From Chitinophagaceae bacterium (GTDB lineage: Bacteria > Bacteroidota > Bacteroidia > Chitinophagales > Chitinophagaceae): DNA of 64,000 bases. The notes beneath the pieces were generated by a model, which worked only from the letters and a program-made list of their open reading frames with translations, did no database searches and had not been told where the DNA came from. Both the position numbers and the translations under genes were made by a program. Location of the stretch: assembly GCA_020847395.1 (NCBI GenBank), contig JADLCD010000046.1:1-64000 (forward strand). Reading direction: 5' to 3'. How positions within the stretch are numbered: position 1 is the stretch's first letter; the number at the start of each line of letters is the position of its first letter. Below, in pieces: positions 1 to 9,471 of the stretch.

Positions 1-79
1 AACCCGCCCGTAGGTTCTATTGAATTGAACGCATATCGCGGCGGGTGAAGCAGTCTCGTAAGCTTTGAAGAATGAGATT
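1..79. repeat. Dispersed intergenic repeat, copy 1 (cut by window edge)
   Basis: The first 79 bases recur exactly at 207-285. The unit begins AACCCGCCCGTAGGTTCTAT and contains GC-rich inverted segments (CCCGCC / GGCGGG) that could fold in RNA or single-stranded DNA. Its true left end is outside the window. It contains no open reading frame. Confidence 0.85.
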
Positions 80-206
80 GCTTCGCCGCAAAGCAGCATG
101 ATATTTCAATTTCGTGTTGGCGGCTCGTAAAGACGAGCGAGAGGTTAAACTAATGTATACTTTGCTTTAGTGCCGGTTATAAAACCAAAACACTTGCGTC
201 ACTGCG

Positions 207-285
207 AACCCGCCCGTAGGTTCTATTGAATTGAACGCATATCGCGGCGGGTGAAGCAGTCTCGTAAGCTTTGAAGAATGAGATT
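207..285. repeat. Dispersed intergenic repeat, copy 2
   Basis: Exact second copy of bases 1-79. The flanking stretch from about 154 also resembles a region at 9188-9300, so the repeated unit is larger than the exact core. The remainder of the 1-435 gap holds a small GTCGGTG/CACCGAC hairpin near 320-336 and no gene. Confidence 0.85.
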
Positions 286-435
286 TTTCGCAGGTGGGTG
301 GCAAAACCCGCTACCGGTCGGTGTTTCACCGACCAGAATGACGCGTATGAAGCGACAATTTGAAATGCACCCCGTTCTGCATTAGCCGGCTAATACTATA
401 CTTTAATCTGCTACCTTTATCCTATAATAAACAGT

Positions 436-1272
436 ATGATTAAAGTTGGTGATTACAACCTGCTCAAAGTGTCTCGTATCGTTGATCCCGGAGCATATTT
501 GGATGATGGCGCTGATGGTATTCTTCTTCCCAAACGGTTTATGCCACGGGATATAAAGAGAGGAGATGAGATTAATGTATTTGTGTATCACGATTCTGAG
601 GGACGATTGATTGCAACCACCCAAAAGCCTTTAGGTGTTGTTGGTGATATTGTATTATTAAAAGTGGTTTCAGAAACAGCGCATGGCGCTTTTATGGATT
701 GGGGACTGATGAAAGATATTTTCGTTCCTAAGTCGAAGCAGAAATCAAGAATGTATAAGGATGAAAAATATCTTGTAAAAATATATATAGATGAAAAGAC
801 GGGCAGGGTTGCGGCAACAGAAAAGATTGATTTCTTTTTAAGCAATGAACATTTAACGGTGAAACAAAAAGATGAGGTTGACCTGCTGGTATACCGTAAA
901 AGTGATATTGGCTATGTGGTAATCATCAATAATATGCATACCGGCGTTATACATTTCAGCGACGTATTCCGTGATCTTGAACCCGGGGAAAAACTGAAGG
1001 GATTTATAAAGTTTATTACTCCTGAAAATAAAATAGATGTTGTTCCGGGAAAAGCGGGCTATGAAAAAGTGAATGATGAAACGGCTAAAATCCTGCAACT
1101 TCTTAATGATAATAATGGTTACCTGCCTTATAATGATAAATCCGATCCCGATGATATTTATGCCTTTTTCGGCATGAGTAAAAAGACTTTTAAAATGACA
1201 TTGGGCAATTTATACAAGCAGCATAAAATCAGTTTTACCACAACGGGTATAAAGCAGGAAAATGCTGAATGA
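436..1272 (+). CDS. S1 RNA-binding protein, CvfB-like
   Basis: A 278-residue protein resembling the CvfB/YitL family, which binds RNA and in Firmicutes affects virulence and stress gene expression. Several beta-rich S1-type repeats run from about residue 5 to 210 (for example GDIVLLKVVSETAHGAFMDW), followed by a C-terminal winged-helix-like segment at about 215-275 (YAFFGMSKKTFKMTLGNLY). The length matches the family. The ATG at 436 is the first in frame and the S1 fold starts at once. There is no signal peptide, so it is cytoplasmic. It stands alone, 83 bases before the next gene. The family call is firm but the target RNA is unknown. Confidence 0.85.
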   Translation: MIKVGDYNLLKVSRIVDPGAYLDDGADGILLPKRFMPRDIKRGDEINVFVYHDSEGRLIATTQKPLGVVGDIVLLKVVSETAHGAFMDWGLMKDIFVPKSKQKSRMYKDEKYLVKIYIDEKTGRVAATEKIDFFLSNEHLTVKQKDEVDLLVYRKSDIGYVVIINNMHTGVIHFSDVFRDLEPGEKLKGFIKFITPENKIDVVPGKAGYEKVNDETAKILQLLNDNNGYLPYNDKSDPDDIYAFFGMSKKTFKMTLGNLYKQHKISFTTTGIKQENAE

Positions 1273-1355
1273 GGAATAAAGCGTGAAATGAAAGAAGCGA
1301 AAAGTATAAAACCGTTGGTTAATGCTATCAATAATTATATTTCAATAATGATAAA

Positions 1356-2018
1356 ATGACAATTAAAGTTATTATAACCGGTGCAACCGGAATGGTGGGC
1401 GAAGGAGTGTTGCAGGAATGTATTGCTAATCCTGAAGTTGAAAAAATATTGCTTATCAACAGGAAAACTACCGGTTATGCTCACCCTAAAATTGAAGAAA
1501 TACTCCATAGCGATTTCAACGATATTTCTTCTATAGTTGAAAAAATAAGAGGATACGATGCCTGTTATTTTTGTGCCGGTGTTTCTTCTGTAGGCATGAA
1601 GGAAGCGCAATTTACCAAACTCACTTATAACTTAACATTGAACTTTGCAAAAGTACTGGCGTCTGTTAATCCGCAAATGACGTTTTGCTATGTGTCGGGC
1701 GCAGGAACTGATAGTACGGAAAAAGGAAAACAAATGTGGGCAAGAGTAAAAGGTAAAACTGAAAACGATTTGACAAAACTGCCTTTTAAAGCCGTATATA
1801 ATTTTCGCCCGGCAATTATGAAACCTACGGCAGGTGCAAAAAATGTAAAAAGTTTTTATAAAGTTATTAATGCGCTCTTTCCGGTATTCAGAATATTCAG
1901 TCACACATTTTTTTTAACACTTGAGGAAGTGGGTAAGGCAATGATTAATGTTACACTTCATGGATATAATAGGCCTGTTCTTGAGGTAAAAGATATTTAT
2001 CAACTTTCGAAAGGCTGA
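1356..2018 (+). CDS. Small NAD(P)-binding Rossmann protein (epimerase/SDR-like)
   Basis: A 220-residue protein of the atypical SDR/NAD-dependent epimerase group. The nucleotide-binding motif GATGMVGEGV is at about residues 8-17, the core strand CYVSGAGTDS is near 108-117, and a C-terminal helix follows. It is shorter than true sugar epimerases, as in the small NAD(P)-binding family related to HTATIP2-like proteins. The substrate cannot be deduced. It ends 60 bases before the convergent glycosyltransferase gene, with a short CTCAG/CTGAG stem between them. Confidence 0.75.
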   Translation: MTIKVIITGATGMVGEGVLQECIANPEVEKILLINRKTTGYAHPKIEEILHSDFNDISSIVEKIRGYDACYFCAGVSSVGMKEAQFTKLTYNLTLNFAKVLASVNPQMTFCYVSGAGTDSTEKGKQMWARVKGKTENDLTKLPFKAVYNFRPAIMKPTAGAKNVKSFYKVINALFPVFRIFSHTFFLTLEEVGKAMINVTLHGYNRPVLEVKDIYQLSKG

Positions 2019-2077
2019 GCATAAACTCCTGTTTATAGTAAACGTTGTTCCAAATCTCAGCATTCTGAGAAACCTGT

Positions 2078-3064
2078 TTATAACGCTCTCACTACTTCTT
2101 TCGTTATTGCATCAATATCCTGCAACTGCATACACTTAAAATGTTTTTTAGGGCAGGTTTTAGTGCCGTAATTAGAACAGGGCTGGCATTTTAAACCAGG
2201 CACTATATAATTTGTGTAGTTAGGTTTGTTGCTGCTTCCGTAATAAGGTTCCACATCTAATTCAGGAGATGTTCCGCCCCAAATGGCCAGCACTTTTTTC
2301 TGAAAAGCGCAGGCTATATATTGAAGGCCCGTATCGTGCGATACAACAAGTTTCGCCTGCCTTACAATATCAGCAGATTCGTTAAGAGAAAATTTACCAC
2401 AGGCATTATATACTTTAACCGGATCTGCAGCGGCAATGGCATCTCCTTCGGGTATATCTTCTTTGCCGCCAACTAATATTATGGGGTGTTGAATATTGCT
2501 GCACAATTGCTTCAGTTTTTCAACGGGCAGCTTTTTAGTAAAGTATGATGCGCCGATAACAATTGCTATATACCCCATACGGTGCGACATAGGCAGGTCA
2601 TCTTTTTTTATATATGCTTCAGCAGGAATAAAATAATCTAATCCTTTGCCATCATCTTTTATGCCAAGAGGCTTCAAGGTATCCAGGCTTCGTTGGGAGA
2701 TATGAATGCCTGGCATAATATTTATACTGAATTTGGTAAGCAAAAATTTTTGTATGCTCAGCTTGCGGTAACTATACCATTTTGTTTTGATATCTGTTTC
2801 AAGATATAGCCTTAACGTCCTCAGGTTTTTATGCAGGTCAATAATATAATCAAATTCTTCCTCTCTTATTGTTTTGATGGTTTGTGAAAAGTCTTTATCA
2901 AAATAATGGAATTTATCTATATAAGGATTGGCAATGCTAACAGCTTTAAATTTTTGTTTGGTGAGAAAATGCAATTCTATTCCCGGCATTTGCTGCTTTA
3001 AACAACGGATAGCGGGTGTTGTTAAAACAATATCACCTATGGAAGAAAAGCGGATGACGAGCAT
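2078..3064 (-). CDS. Glycosyltransferase family 9 (heptosyltransferase-like)
   Basis: A probable ADP-heptose:LPS heptosyltransferase-type enzyme acting on the lipopolysaccharide core at the inner face of the membrane. The protein opens MLVIRFSSIGDIVLTTP, the classic GT9 N-terminus with the catalytic-loop Asp. The C-terminal donor-binding half contains VSHDTGLQYIACAF and WGGTSP. The ORF track starts 21 codons earlier, but those residues do not fit the family. The ATG at 3064 is preceded by an AGAGAGAAAA stretch, so I use it (328 residues). The Cys-rich tail (CQPCSNYGTKTC) is common in Bacteroidota GT9 proteins. Confidence 0.88.
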   Translation of the reverse strand: MLVIRFSSIGDIVLTTPAIRCLKQQMPGIELHFLTKQKFKAVSIANPYIDKFHYFDKDFSQTIKTIREEEFDYIIDLHKNLRTLRLYLETDIKTKWYSYRKLSIQKFLLTKFSINIMPGIHISQRSLDTLKPLGIKDDGKGLDYFIPAEAYIKKDDLPMSHRMGYIAIVIGASYFTKKLPVEKLKQLCSNIQHPIILVGGKEDIPEGDAIAAADPVKVYNACGKFSLNESADIVRQAKLVVSHDTGLQYIACAFQKKVLAIWGGTSPELDVEPYYGSSNKPNYTNYIVPGLKCQPCSNYGTKTCPKKHFKCMQLQDIDAITKEVVRAL

Positions 3065-3323
3065 TTTTATTTTTTCTCTCTTAAATGCAGATCCCTTAGC
3101 GATTATTTGTTCAGGCGTTACAGGCATATTACAAGTTGCAGATTTCAGGTTGCAAGTTACAAGTTACCGGCTTTAGGCCTTGCAAATTCAACAACAGGTT
3201 TTTAGTTTAAGTACCGGAAATTTGAAATTTGAGATTTGAAATTGGAGCAAGGATTTTTAGTTTATGATTTGTGGTTATAACCCAAAACTACAAACTATAA
3301 ACTCCAAACTCATGATATACCGC

Positions 3324-4556
3324 TCACTCCACATAATTCAAGTCCTTTCCAAAAGTTTCTTTAGTAAGTATAACAGCAATAGTTCCGATTGACATGACGA
3401 TGATGGCGGTTACCCATCCACCGGTATAATAACTGCCGGTAATACCGCGCAGCCATTGAAATAAAGGAAGAATAAATATCGCCAGCATACCGCGAACCAT
3501 ATTGGGAATAGTGGTGGCAGCGGTAGCTCTTATGTTGGTACCAAATTGTTCGGCGCCCATCGTAACAAAAATAGCCCAGAAGCCCGTGCCGAAACCAAGC
3601 CCGGCGCATATCCAGTACATTTTGCTGGCAGAGCCATTCCATTGCGTGGTAAAATATAATACCATAAAAACAGCCGTGATGGCATAAAATAAAAATAATG
3701 CGTTTCTCCTGCTCTTCATCCACTGGCTTACAAAACCAACCGCAATATCACCCAATGAAATAGCAACATAGGCAAACATGATGGCTTTACCCGGATCAAT
3801 TTTTTCGGTAATGCCCATCTGTTTTCCAAACTCGCTTGAAAATGTTACCAGCACACCAATTACAAACCATGTTGGCAGCCCTATCAGTATGCCTGTAATG
3901 TATCGCCTCAACCTGTCTCCGTTTGTAAAAAACATCAATAGGTTTCCACGCTGCACATCCATTTGTTTTGCTTTGTGAAACATGCCCGATTCAAAAACGG
4001 ATATGCGTAATACGAGGAGTAATAATCCTAAACCACCTCCGATAAAATAGCAGGTGCGCCAATGAAAATTTTCTTTCATTATAAACGCCACCACAGCACC
4101 GGTAAGCCCTATACCTGCAACGAGTGAAGTGGCTATACCTCTTTTTTCTTTTGCTGTTAATTCTGAAACGAGTGTAATACCTGCGCCCAGTTCACCGGCA
4201 AGACCAATACCTGCTACAAAACGAATGAGTTTATATTGAATAACTGTTTGTACAAAACCATTGGCAATATTGGCAAGCGAGTATAGTATAATAGAGCCGA
4301 ACAATACACTCAGCCTTCCTTTTTTATCGCCCATTACACCCCATATAATACCACCAATCAGCAAGCCCCACATTTGCCAGGTAAGTATACCTTCGCCATC
4401 CGTAAGTATGGCTGCATCTGTTAATCCCATATCTTTTAAACTCGGCACACGTATAATACCAAACAGCAGCAAATCATATATATCTACAAAATATCCTAAT
4501 GCGGCTACAAGTACGGCCACATTAAAAATGGAAGCATTCGTTTTTGGCTGAGACAT
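3324..4556 (-). CDS. MFS transporter (sugar/metabolite:H+ symporter type)
   Basis: A 410-residue inner-membrane carrier with about twelve hydrophobic helices. The loop 2-3 signature appears as GDKKGRLSVLFGS, and GIGLAGELGAGITLVSEL in helix 4-5 resembles the metabolite:H+ symporter and SV2-like sugar transporter branches. The substrate is not predictable. It lies 14 bases downstream of the DedA gene in the same direction and may be co-transcribed with it. The 200 bases after its stop are degenerate AT-rich repeats (TTTGAAATTTGAGATTTGAA type). Confidence 0.85.
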   Translation of the reverse strand: MSQPKTNASIFNVAVLVAALGYFVDIYDLLLFGIIRVPSLKDMGLTDAAILTDGEGILTWQMWGLLIGGIIWGVMGDKKGRLSVLFGSIILYSLANIANGFVQTVIQYKLIRFVAGIGLAGELGAGITLVSELTAKEKRGIATSLVAGIGLTGAVVAFIMKENFHWRTCYFIGGGLGLLLLVLRISVFESGMFHKAKQMDVQRGNLLMFFTNGDRLRRYITGILIGLPTWFVIGVLVTFSSEFGKQMGITEKIDPGKAIMFAYVAISLGDIAVGFVSQWMKSRRNALFLFYAITAVFMVLYFTTQWNGSASKMYWICAGLGFGTGFWAIFVTMGAEQFGTNIRATAATTIPNMVRGMLAIFILPLFQWLRGITGSYYTGGWVTAIIVMSIGTIAVILTKETFGKDLNYVE

Positions 4557-4570
4557 GAAAATGGGATTTA

Positions 4571-5536
4571 TTAGGCAGTTGTTTCTTTTTTCTTTCCAAA
4601 AAATAATTTCCAGAAAACAGGCAGGGTTGTTATTAGTACTATACCTATAACTATAGCTTCAAGATGATCTTTCAACTCAAATCCAAATTGCTTTCTTACC
4701 CATATCTGTAAAAAATGCCCGGCAAATATCATACTGATTACCCATGCCACGCAACCAACAATATTAAAGAACATGAATTTTTTTCTATCCATATTCACTA
4801 TACCTGCAACAATAGGAGCAAAGGTGCGTATAATGGGTAAGAAACGTGCAAACACTATTGCGCCGCCGCCATGTTTTTCAAAAAAATCATGTGCGTCGTG
4901 CAAATATTTTTTCTTAAAAAGAAAACGGTCTTTCCAGTGAAACATGGATGGTCCTATTTTTCTGCCAAACCAATAACCAAGTATATTACCCATTATACCC
5001 ATTAATGATACAAGGCCAACAAGCAGAAATAAATCTACCCATTCATTTTCAAAACGCTCAATGCCTATGGCTTTATAAAACTCATGCATGAGGTTGCTGC
5101 TGTAAATACCGGCAACAAATAAAAGACTATCGCCAGGTAAAAAGAACCCTACAAATAATCCTGTTTCTGCAAACACAATAAACAGCAACAGCCATAACCC
5201 TCCGTTTATTATATAAAACATTGGGTTCAGCAAATCCTTCCACGTAAATTTTTTATGCAGGCTTACTACAGGTTTGGCTGTTAATGCAGCAGCATTTGTT
5301 GAAACGCTTTCAAAACCATCGGCGCTCACTATAATGGAATCGGTACTGTGAATATTTATGTCGGAAAATCCAGATTTATCCGGACTATAGGTTGTTTCTT
5401 TTCCTGCCTGTAAAACCACAACGCTTTTTAATCCTTCTTCATACTGACTAACAAACTGAACTTTAATTCCTTCCTGCGCAATGGACATATACCCGAGAAG
5501 TAAACAAACCGCCAGGCTACTAATTCTTTTGATCAT
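4571..5536 (-). CDS. DedA-family membrane protein with an N-terminal extracytoplasmic domain
   Basis: A 321-residue protein. Residues 1-20 form a signal peptide (AVCLLLGYMSIAQ). About 80 residues of beta-rich extracytoplasmic sequence follow (VKVQ-type strands, SDINIHSTDSIIVSADGFES) resembling a carboxypeptidase-regulatory or Ig-like fold. From about residue 110 it is a DedA/VTT protein with the typical GLFVGFFLPGDSLLFVAG and FARFLPIIRTFAPIVAGI motifs. DedA proteins are undecaprenyl-phosphate and lipid flippases or transporters. Most DedA proteins are about 200 residues without the extra domain, so this is a fusion. The downstream MFS gene may share its transcript. Confidence 0.85.
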   Translation of the reverse strand: MIKRISSLAVCLLLGYMSIAQEGIKVQFVSQYEEGLKSVVVLQAGKETTYSPDKSGFSDINIHSTDSIIVSADGFESVSTNAAALTAKPVVSLHKKFTWKDLLNPMFYIINGGLWLLLFIVFAETGLFVGFFLPGDSLLFVAGIYSSNLMHEFYKAIGIERFENEWVDLFLLVGLVSLMGIMGNILGYWFGRKIGPSMFHWKDRFLFKKKYLHDAHDFFEKHGGGAIVFARFLPIIRTFAPIVAGIVNMDRKKFMFFNIVGCVAWVISMIFAGHFLQIWVRKQFGFELKDHLEAIVIGIVLITTLPVFWKLFFGKKKETTA

Positions 5537-5646
5537 AAGTCTTTATTAATGTGCTATTGGCCGCAAAAATGCAATTTCTATGGTAATTTGCCGCCCTTTT
5601 GGTGAGATTCTTTTAATAATAATTACTGTTTGTTAATACTTTATTA

Positions 5647-7119
5647 TCATTCTGCTTTAAAAGCCAATGCTTTCTCATCATCAAACTCACCTTCTGAGCG
5701 GGCAATTACACAACTTGCCAGTGTATTACCTATCACGTTTACAGAAGTTCTTGCCATATCCATCAACTCATCAATGCCATAAATAGCCATAATGGGCCAA
5801 AGCGGAAATTTAAAAGTGGCTGCTGTTGCAATTAATATTACCAGCGATGCCCTGGGCACTGCGGCTACGCCTTTGCTTGTAAGCATCAATGAAAGACCAA
5901 TCATAAATTGTTCGCCAAAAGTTAATGGTATGCCGGCTGCCTGTGCCACAAATACTGATGCCAGCGATAAATACAATGTTGTTCCATCTAAATTGAAAGT
6001 GTAGCCTGTTGGTATTACAAACGAAACTATTTTCCTGGGTACACCAAATTTTTCCATATTCTCCAAAGCCAGTGGCAATGCGGAATCTGAGCTTGTGGTT
6101 GCAAATGCAATGGAAGCAGGTTCTTTAACAGCCAGTATAAATTTTTTGACAGGAACTTTTGCTACAAACAAAGCAATAGGCAGTAATACTAACAGCAAAA
6201 ATGCGAACAGCGCCAGGTATAAAGTGAGTAATAAAAGGAAAAGATTTTTTAATATATCTATACCTAAATGACCAACTGTTATGGCTATGGCGGCGCCAAC
6301 ACCAAAAGGCGCGAAATACATAATAATATTGGTGAAGCGAAACATTGTTTCTGCAAGGCTTTCTGTAAATTCCAACAGCGGTTTCTTTTTTTGCTCACTA
6401 AGCAATGCAAGCGAAATGCCGAATATTACACTGAATACTACAATGGGCAATACATTTCCCTCATAAATTGATTTAATAATATTTTCCGGGAAAATATCGA
6501 GTATATGGTCCTGCCAGGTTTTACCGGGGGCATCAGGTAATTTATTAATAAGATCAGGTGAATGTGGAACCTGGGCGCTGTCTAATATGGCAATCATTTT
6601 TTCCTGCATCACTTTTTCTGATGAATGCGGCAGCTCTTTTAAAAGAGCTGGCGGTACTTTAATGCCTTCTCCTGCTTTGGTAAGATTTATAAAAACTATT
6701 CCTATAATAAGTGCGAATGTGGTAACAATTTCAAAATACAGGATAGACTTTATGCCCATACGCCCAACCTGTTTTAAATTGGAATGGCTGGCTATACCAA
6801 CCACCAGTGTTGAAAACAATAGAGGCGCAACAATTGTTTTTACAAGCCTTAAAAATATTTTGCTTAAGAACTGCAGGTTTTGTGTAAAAGCAGGAAAATC
6901 AAGCCCTAATTCAACACCAATTGCCATGGCAGCCAATATCCAGGTAGTGAGCGATTTTTTGTATAACGCAAATACAATAATGCTTGCAATTACAATCCAC
7001 CTGCATATAAATAAAAATGGGGTTGATAAGGTTATCCAATTTTCGAAATGAATAAAATGAAGTATGGCGACAATGGTGAATATTGCCAGCGATAAAAAAC
7101 CAACAGTACGTTTATTCAT
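5647..7119 (-). CDS. Dicarboxylate/amino acid:cation symporter (DAACS family)
   Basis: A 490-residue sodium- or proton-coupled carrier for glutamate, aspartate or C4-dicarboxylates. The substrate-site signatures are clear: TTSSDSALPLALENMEKFGV, IPTGYTFNLDGTTLYL, and the cation-binding DELMDMARTSVNVIGN near the C-terminus. It is longer than GltP/DctA (about 420-440) because of extra N-terminal helices and a long loop after TM3 at about residues 165-220. The start at 7119 is the first ATG, with a helix beginning immediately. Confidence 0.92.
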   Translation of the reverse strand: MNKRTVGFLSLAIFTIVAILHFIHFENWITLSTPFLFICRWIVIASIIVFALYKKSLTTWILAAMAIGVELGLDFPAFTQNLQFLSKIFLRLVKTIVAPLLFSTLVVGIASHSNLKQVGRMGIKSILYFEIVTTFALIIGIVFINLTKAGEGIKVPPALLKELPHSSEKVMQEKMIAILDSAQVPHSPDLINKLPDAPGKTWQDHILDIFPENIIKSIYEGNVLPIVVFSVIFGISLALLSEQKKKPLLEFTESLAETMFRFTNIIMYFAPFGVGAAIAITVGHLGIDILKNLFLLLLTLYLALFAFLLLVLLPIALFVAKVPVKKFILAVKEPASIAFATTSSDSALPLALENMEKFGVPRKIVSFVIPTGYTFNLDGTTLYLSLASVFVAQAAGIPLTFGEQFMIGLSLMLTSKGVAAVPRASLVILIATAATFKFPLWPIMAIYGIDELMDMARTSVNVIGNTLASCVIARSEGEFDDEKALAFKAE

Positions 7120-7222
7120 ATAATAAAAGCTGGTAAAGTTTCAAAACTAACAGAAAGTTATTTCAAACGAACAATAATTGTTTTTTTTTGCTGGTCATCT
7201 GCACAAAAACATCATCTTTTCA

Positions 7223-7251
7223 TTTGTTTTGGGCAGAAATGTTTACTTTTC
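7223..7251 (+). promoter_or_regulatory. Putative Bacteroidota housekeeping promoter of the APC permease
   Basis: TTTG (7223-7226) and TACTTTTC (7244-7251) are separated by 17 bases and lie 30 bases before the ATG at 7281. They match the TTTG / TAnnTTTG pattern of the Bacteroidota primary sigma factor with one mismatch. Confidence 0.45.
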
Positions 7252-7280
7252 AATTTCATTCATAAAAAATATAACTGCGT

Positions 7281-8924
7281 ATGAGTTTATTTGCAAAGAA
7301 ACCCCTTGCCGGACTAATTGCGGAAGCAGAAGAAACCGGTTCGCATAGTTTAAAACGTACCCTTGGTCCCTGGGCGCTTGTTGCGCTTGGTATCGGAGCA
7401 ATTATCGGAGCAGGATTATTTTCTATTACCGGGGGCGCTGCGGCTAACCAGGCAGGCCCGGCTATTACCATTTCATTTATTGTTGCTGCATTAGGATGCG
7501 CTTTTGCGGGATTGTGTTATGCGGAGTTTGCATCCATGATACCTGTAGCGGGTAGTGCATATACATACAGTTATGCTACCATGGGAGAGTTTATCGCGTG
7601 GATTATTGGTTGGGACCTTGTGTTGGAATATGCTGTGGGTGCGGCCACGGTAAGTATTAGCTGGAGCCGTTATCTTATTAAATTTTTAGAAGGATTTGAT
7701 GTGCATCTTTCGCCAGCCTTTACTGTTGGCCCGTGGGATGGCGGCATTATAAATTTACCTGCTGTTTTTATTGTGGTGTTGATGAGTTTATTATTAATTA
7801 AAGGAACGCAGGAAAGCGCAACAGTAAATGCAGTTATTGTGGCATTGAAAGTGGCCGTTGTTCTAATATTTATTTTTTTAGGATGGAAGTATATTAATAA
7901 CGATAACTATGTTCCTTATATACCTAAGAATACCGGCACTTTTGGTGAATATGGTTTCAGTGGTATAATACGGGCAGCCGCTATAGTATTTTTTGCCTAT
8001 ATAGGCTTTGATGCGGTAAGCACTGCTGCGCAGGAAGCTAAAAATCCCAGGCGGGATATGCCGATTGGGATTTTGGGTTCACTTGTAATTTGTACGGTTT
8101 TGTATTTGCTGTTTGCACATGTAATGACAGGCGTTACCAACTATACTTCTTTTAAAGGCCAGGATGGTATTGCTCCCGTAGCTGTAGCTATTGAACATAT
8201 GGGTAAACCTGATGCCGCCGGTGTAATACATCCTGATTATCCCTGGTTAAACCGGGCAATTATTGTAGCCATACTTGCGGGTTATGCTTCTGTAATATTA
8301 GTAATGTTGCTGGGGCAAAGTCGTGTATTCTTCAGTATGAGTAAGGATGGTTTGCTGCCAGGAGTATTCTCCAGGGTTCACCCAAAATTTCAAACGCCTG
8401 CACGAAGCAATTTTATGTTTATGGGCTTTGTAAGTTTGTTTGCTGCGTTTGTGCCTGCCCGTGTGGTAGGGGAGATGACAAGTATAGGAACATTATTTGC
8501 GTTTATACTGGTATGTATTGGCGTGTGGGTGATGCGGGTAAAAATGCCTGATGCTCCCCGTGCATTTAAAACACCGCTTGTTCCTGTTGTGCCGATACTG
8601 GGCGTATTTACCTGCTTTTTTATGATGGCATTTCTTCCATTGGATACATGGATACGTTTGATTGTTTGGATGATTATAGGCTTTGATGTTTATCTGTGGT
8701 ATGGCGTAAGACATAGTAATTTATCGTCTGGCTCAGCAACCACACTTTCTCAGGCAAATAAAATAGGAGGGATAACAGGATTGATATTGTCGTTAGCACT
8801 TGGCGTAATTGCATTTATTCATCACAATATTACTAATGGTGAGGATACCGGATTGTTTTATTTTTCATTGATATTTGCTGCTGTACATGCAGTATTGTAT
8901 GTATTAAGGATAATGAAAAAATAA
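7281..8924 (+). CDS. Amino acid permease, APC superfamily (CAT-like)
   Basis: A 547-residue integral membrane amino-acid transporter of the cationic amino acid transporter/YfnA branch. LGIGAIIGAGLFSITGGAAA is the TM1 substrate-binding loop, and ESATVNAVIVALKV and FFAYIGFDAVSTAAQEAKNP are the conserved TM5 and TM6 motifs. There are about 12-14 helices with a cytoplasmic N-terminal tail of about 30 residues. The specificity (cationic versus neutral) is not decided by the sequence. It is monocistronic and divergent from the DAACS carrier. Confidence 0.92.
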   Translation: MSLFAKKPLAGLIAEAEETGSHSLKRTLGPWALVALGIGAIIGAGLFSITGGAAANQAGPAITISFIVAALGCAFAGLCYAEFASMIPVAGSAYTYSYATMGEFIAWIIGWDLVLEYAVGAATVSISWSRYLIKFLEGFDVHLSPAFTVGPWDGGIINLPAVFIVVLMSLLLIKGTQESATVNAVIVALKVAVVLIFIFLGWKYINNDNYVPYIPKNTGTFGEYGFSGIIRAAAIVFFAYIGFDAVSTAAQEAKNPRRDMPIGILGSLVICTVLYLLFAHVMTGVTNYTSFKGQDGIAPVAVAIEHMGKPDAAGVIHPDYPWLNRAIIVAILAGYASVILVMLLGQSRVFFSMSKDGLLPGVFSRVHPKFQTPARSNFMFMGFVSLFAAFVPARVVGEMTSIGTLFAFILVCIGVWVMRVKMPDAPRAFKTPLVPVVPILGVFTCFFMMAFLPLDTWIRLIVWMIIGFDVYLWYGVRHSNLSSGSATTLSQANKIGGITGLILSLALGVIAFIHHNITNGEDTGLFYFSLIFAAVHAVLYVLRIMKK

Positions 8925-9471
8925 CAATCAACAATTTTTTATTCTTCGTAAAGCGAGGGTTCTTCGCAGTTCTGCCGGTGCTTAGCCTGTGCGTTGGCTG
9001 GCGACGTTGCGGTAGGCAGAGAATCAAAGGTTGTAATTAAAACTCCTGCCATCCAAAGATGATGTGGATTTAACGAAACAGAGATGATGATAATGCCTCA
9101 TAGAGCCAGCTCACGCACAAAGGGCTTGGCGTTGAAACTCCGCGGAGAACCAAGGATTGATTGAGTTATGCGAGTGGTTGAAATATTGTATACTTTGCCT
9201 TGGTGCTGGTTGTAAATTTAAAACACTTTTACCGTAACTGCGATCCCGCCAGCATGAAGATTTGAATTGGATAAATGTTGCGGCGGGAGAAGCAGTCCGA
9301 AAAGATCAGGCTGTGCTTCCCTCCCTAAAGCCTTTCTTAAGTTGATGGCTATAATGAGACGCCGACCGGTAGCGACCACTACAGGCGGGTGTGTCACCCG
9401 CCTGCAAAATACTAAATTACGCTTCCATCTTTCACCATAACTCTGTATATTCCCATAACTATTGTTCTGAT
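8925..9471. other. Intergenic region with dispersed-repeat copy and strong hairpin
   Basis: No gene is supported. The part at 9188-9300 is a diverged copy of the repeat near 154-264: both have GTATACTTTGC, an AAACACTT block, then CCCGCC and GGCGGG(A/T)GAAGCAGTC in the same order. A perfect hairpin with 10-base arms and a 3-base loop (CAGGCGGGTG / CACCCGCCTG) lies at 9382-9404. It argues against the ORF-track start at 9391 for the following gene. Confidence 0.7.

Noticed and set aside
9391-9471. Upstream start of the TIR gene given by the ORF track
   Set aside because: The 27 extra codons overlap a perfect hairpin and do not match TIR N-termini.
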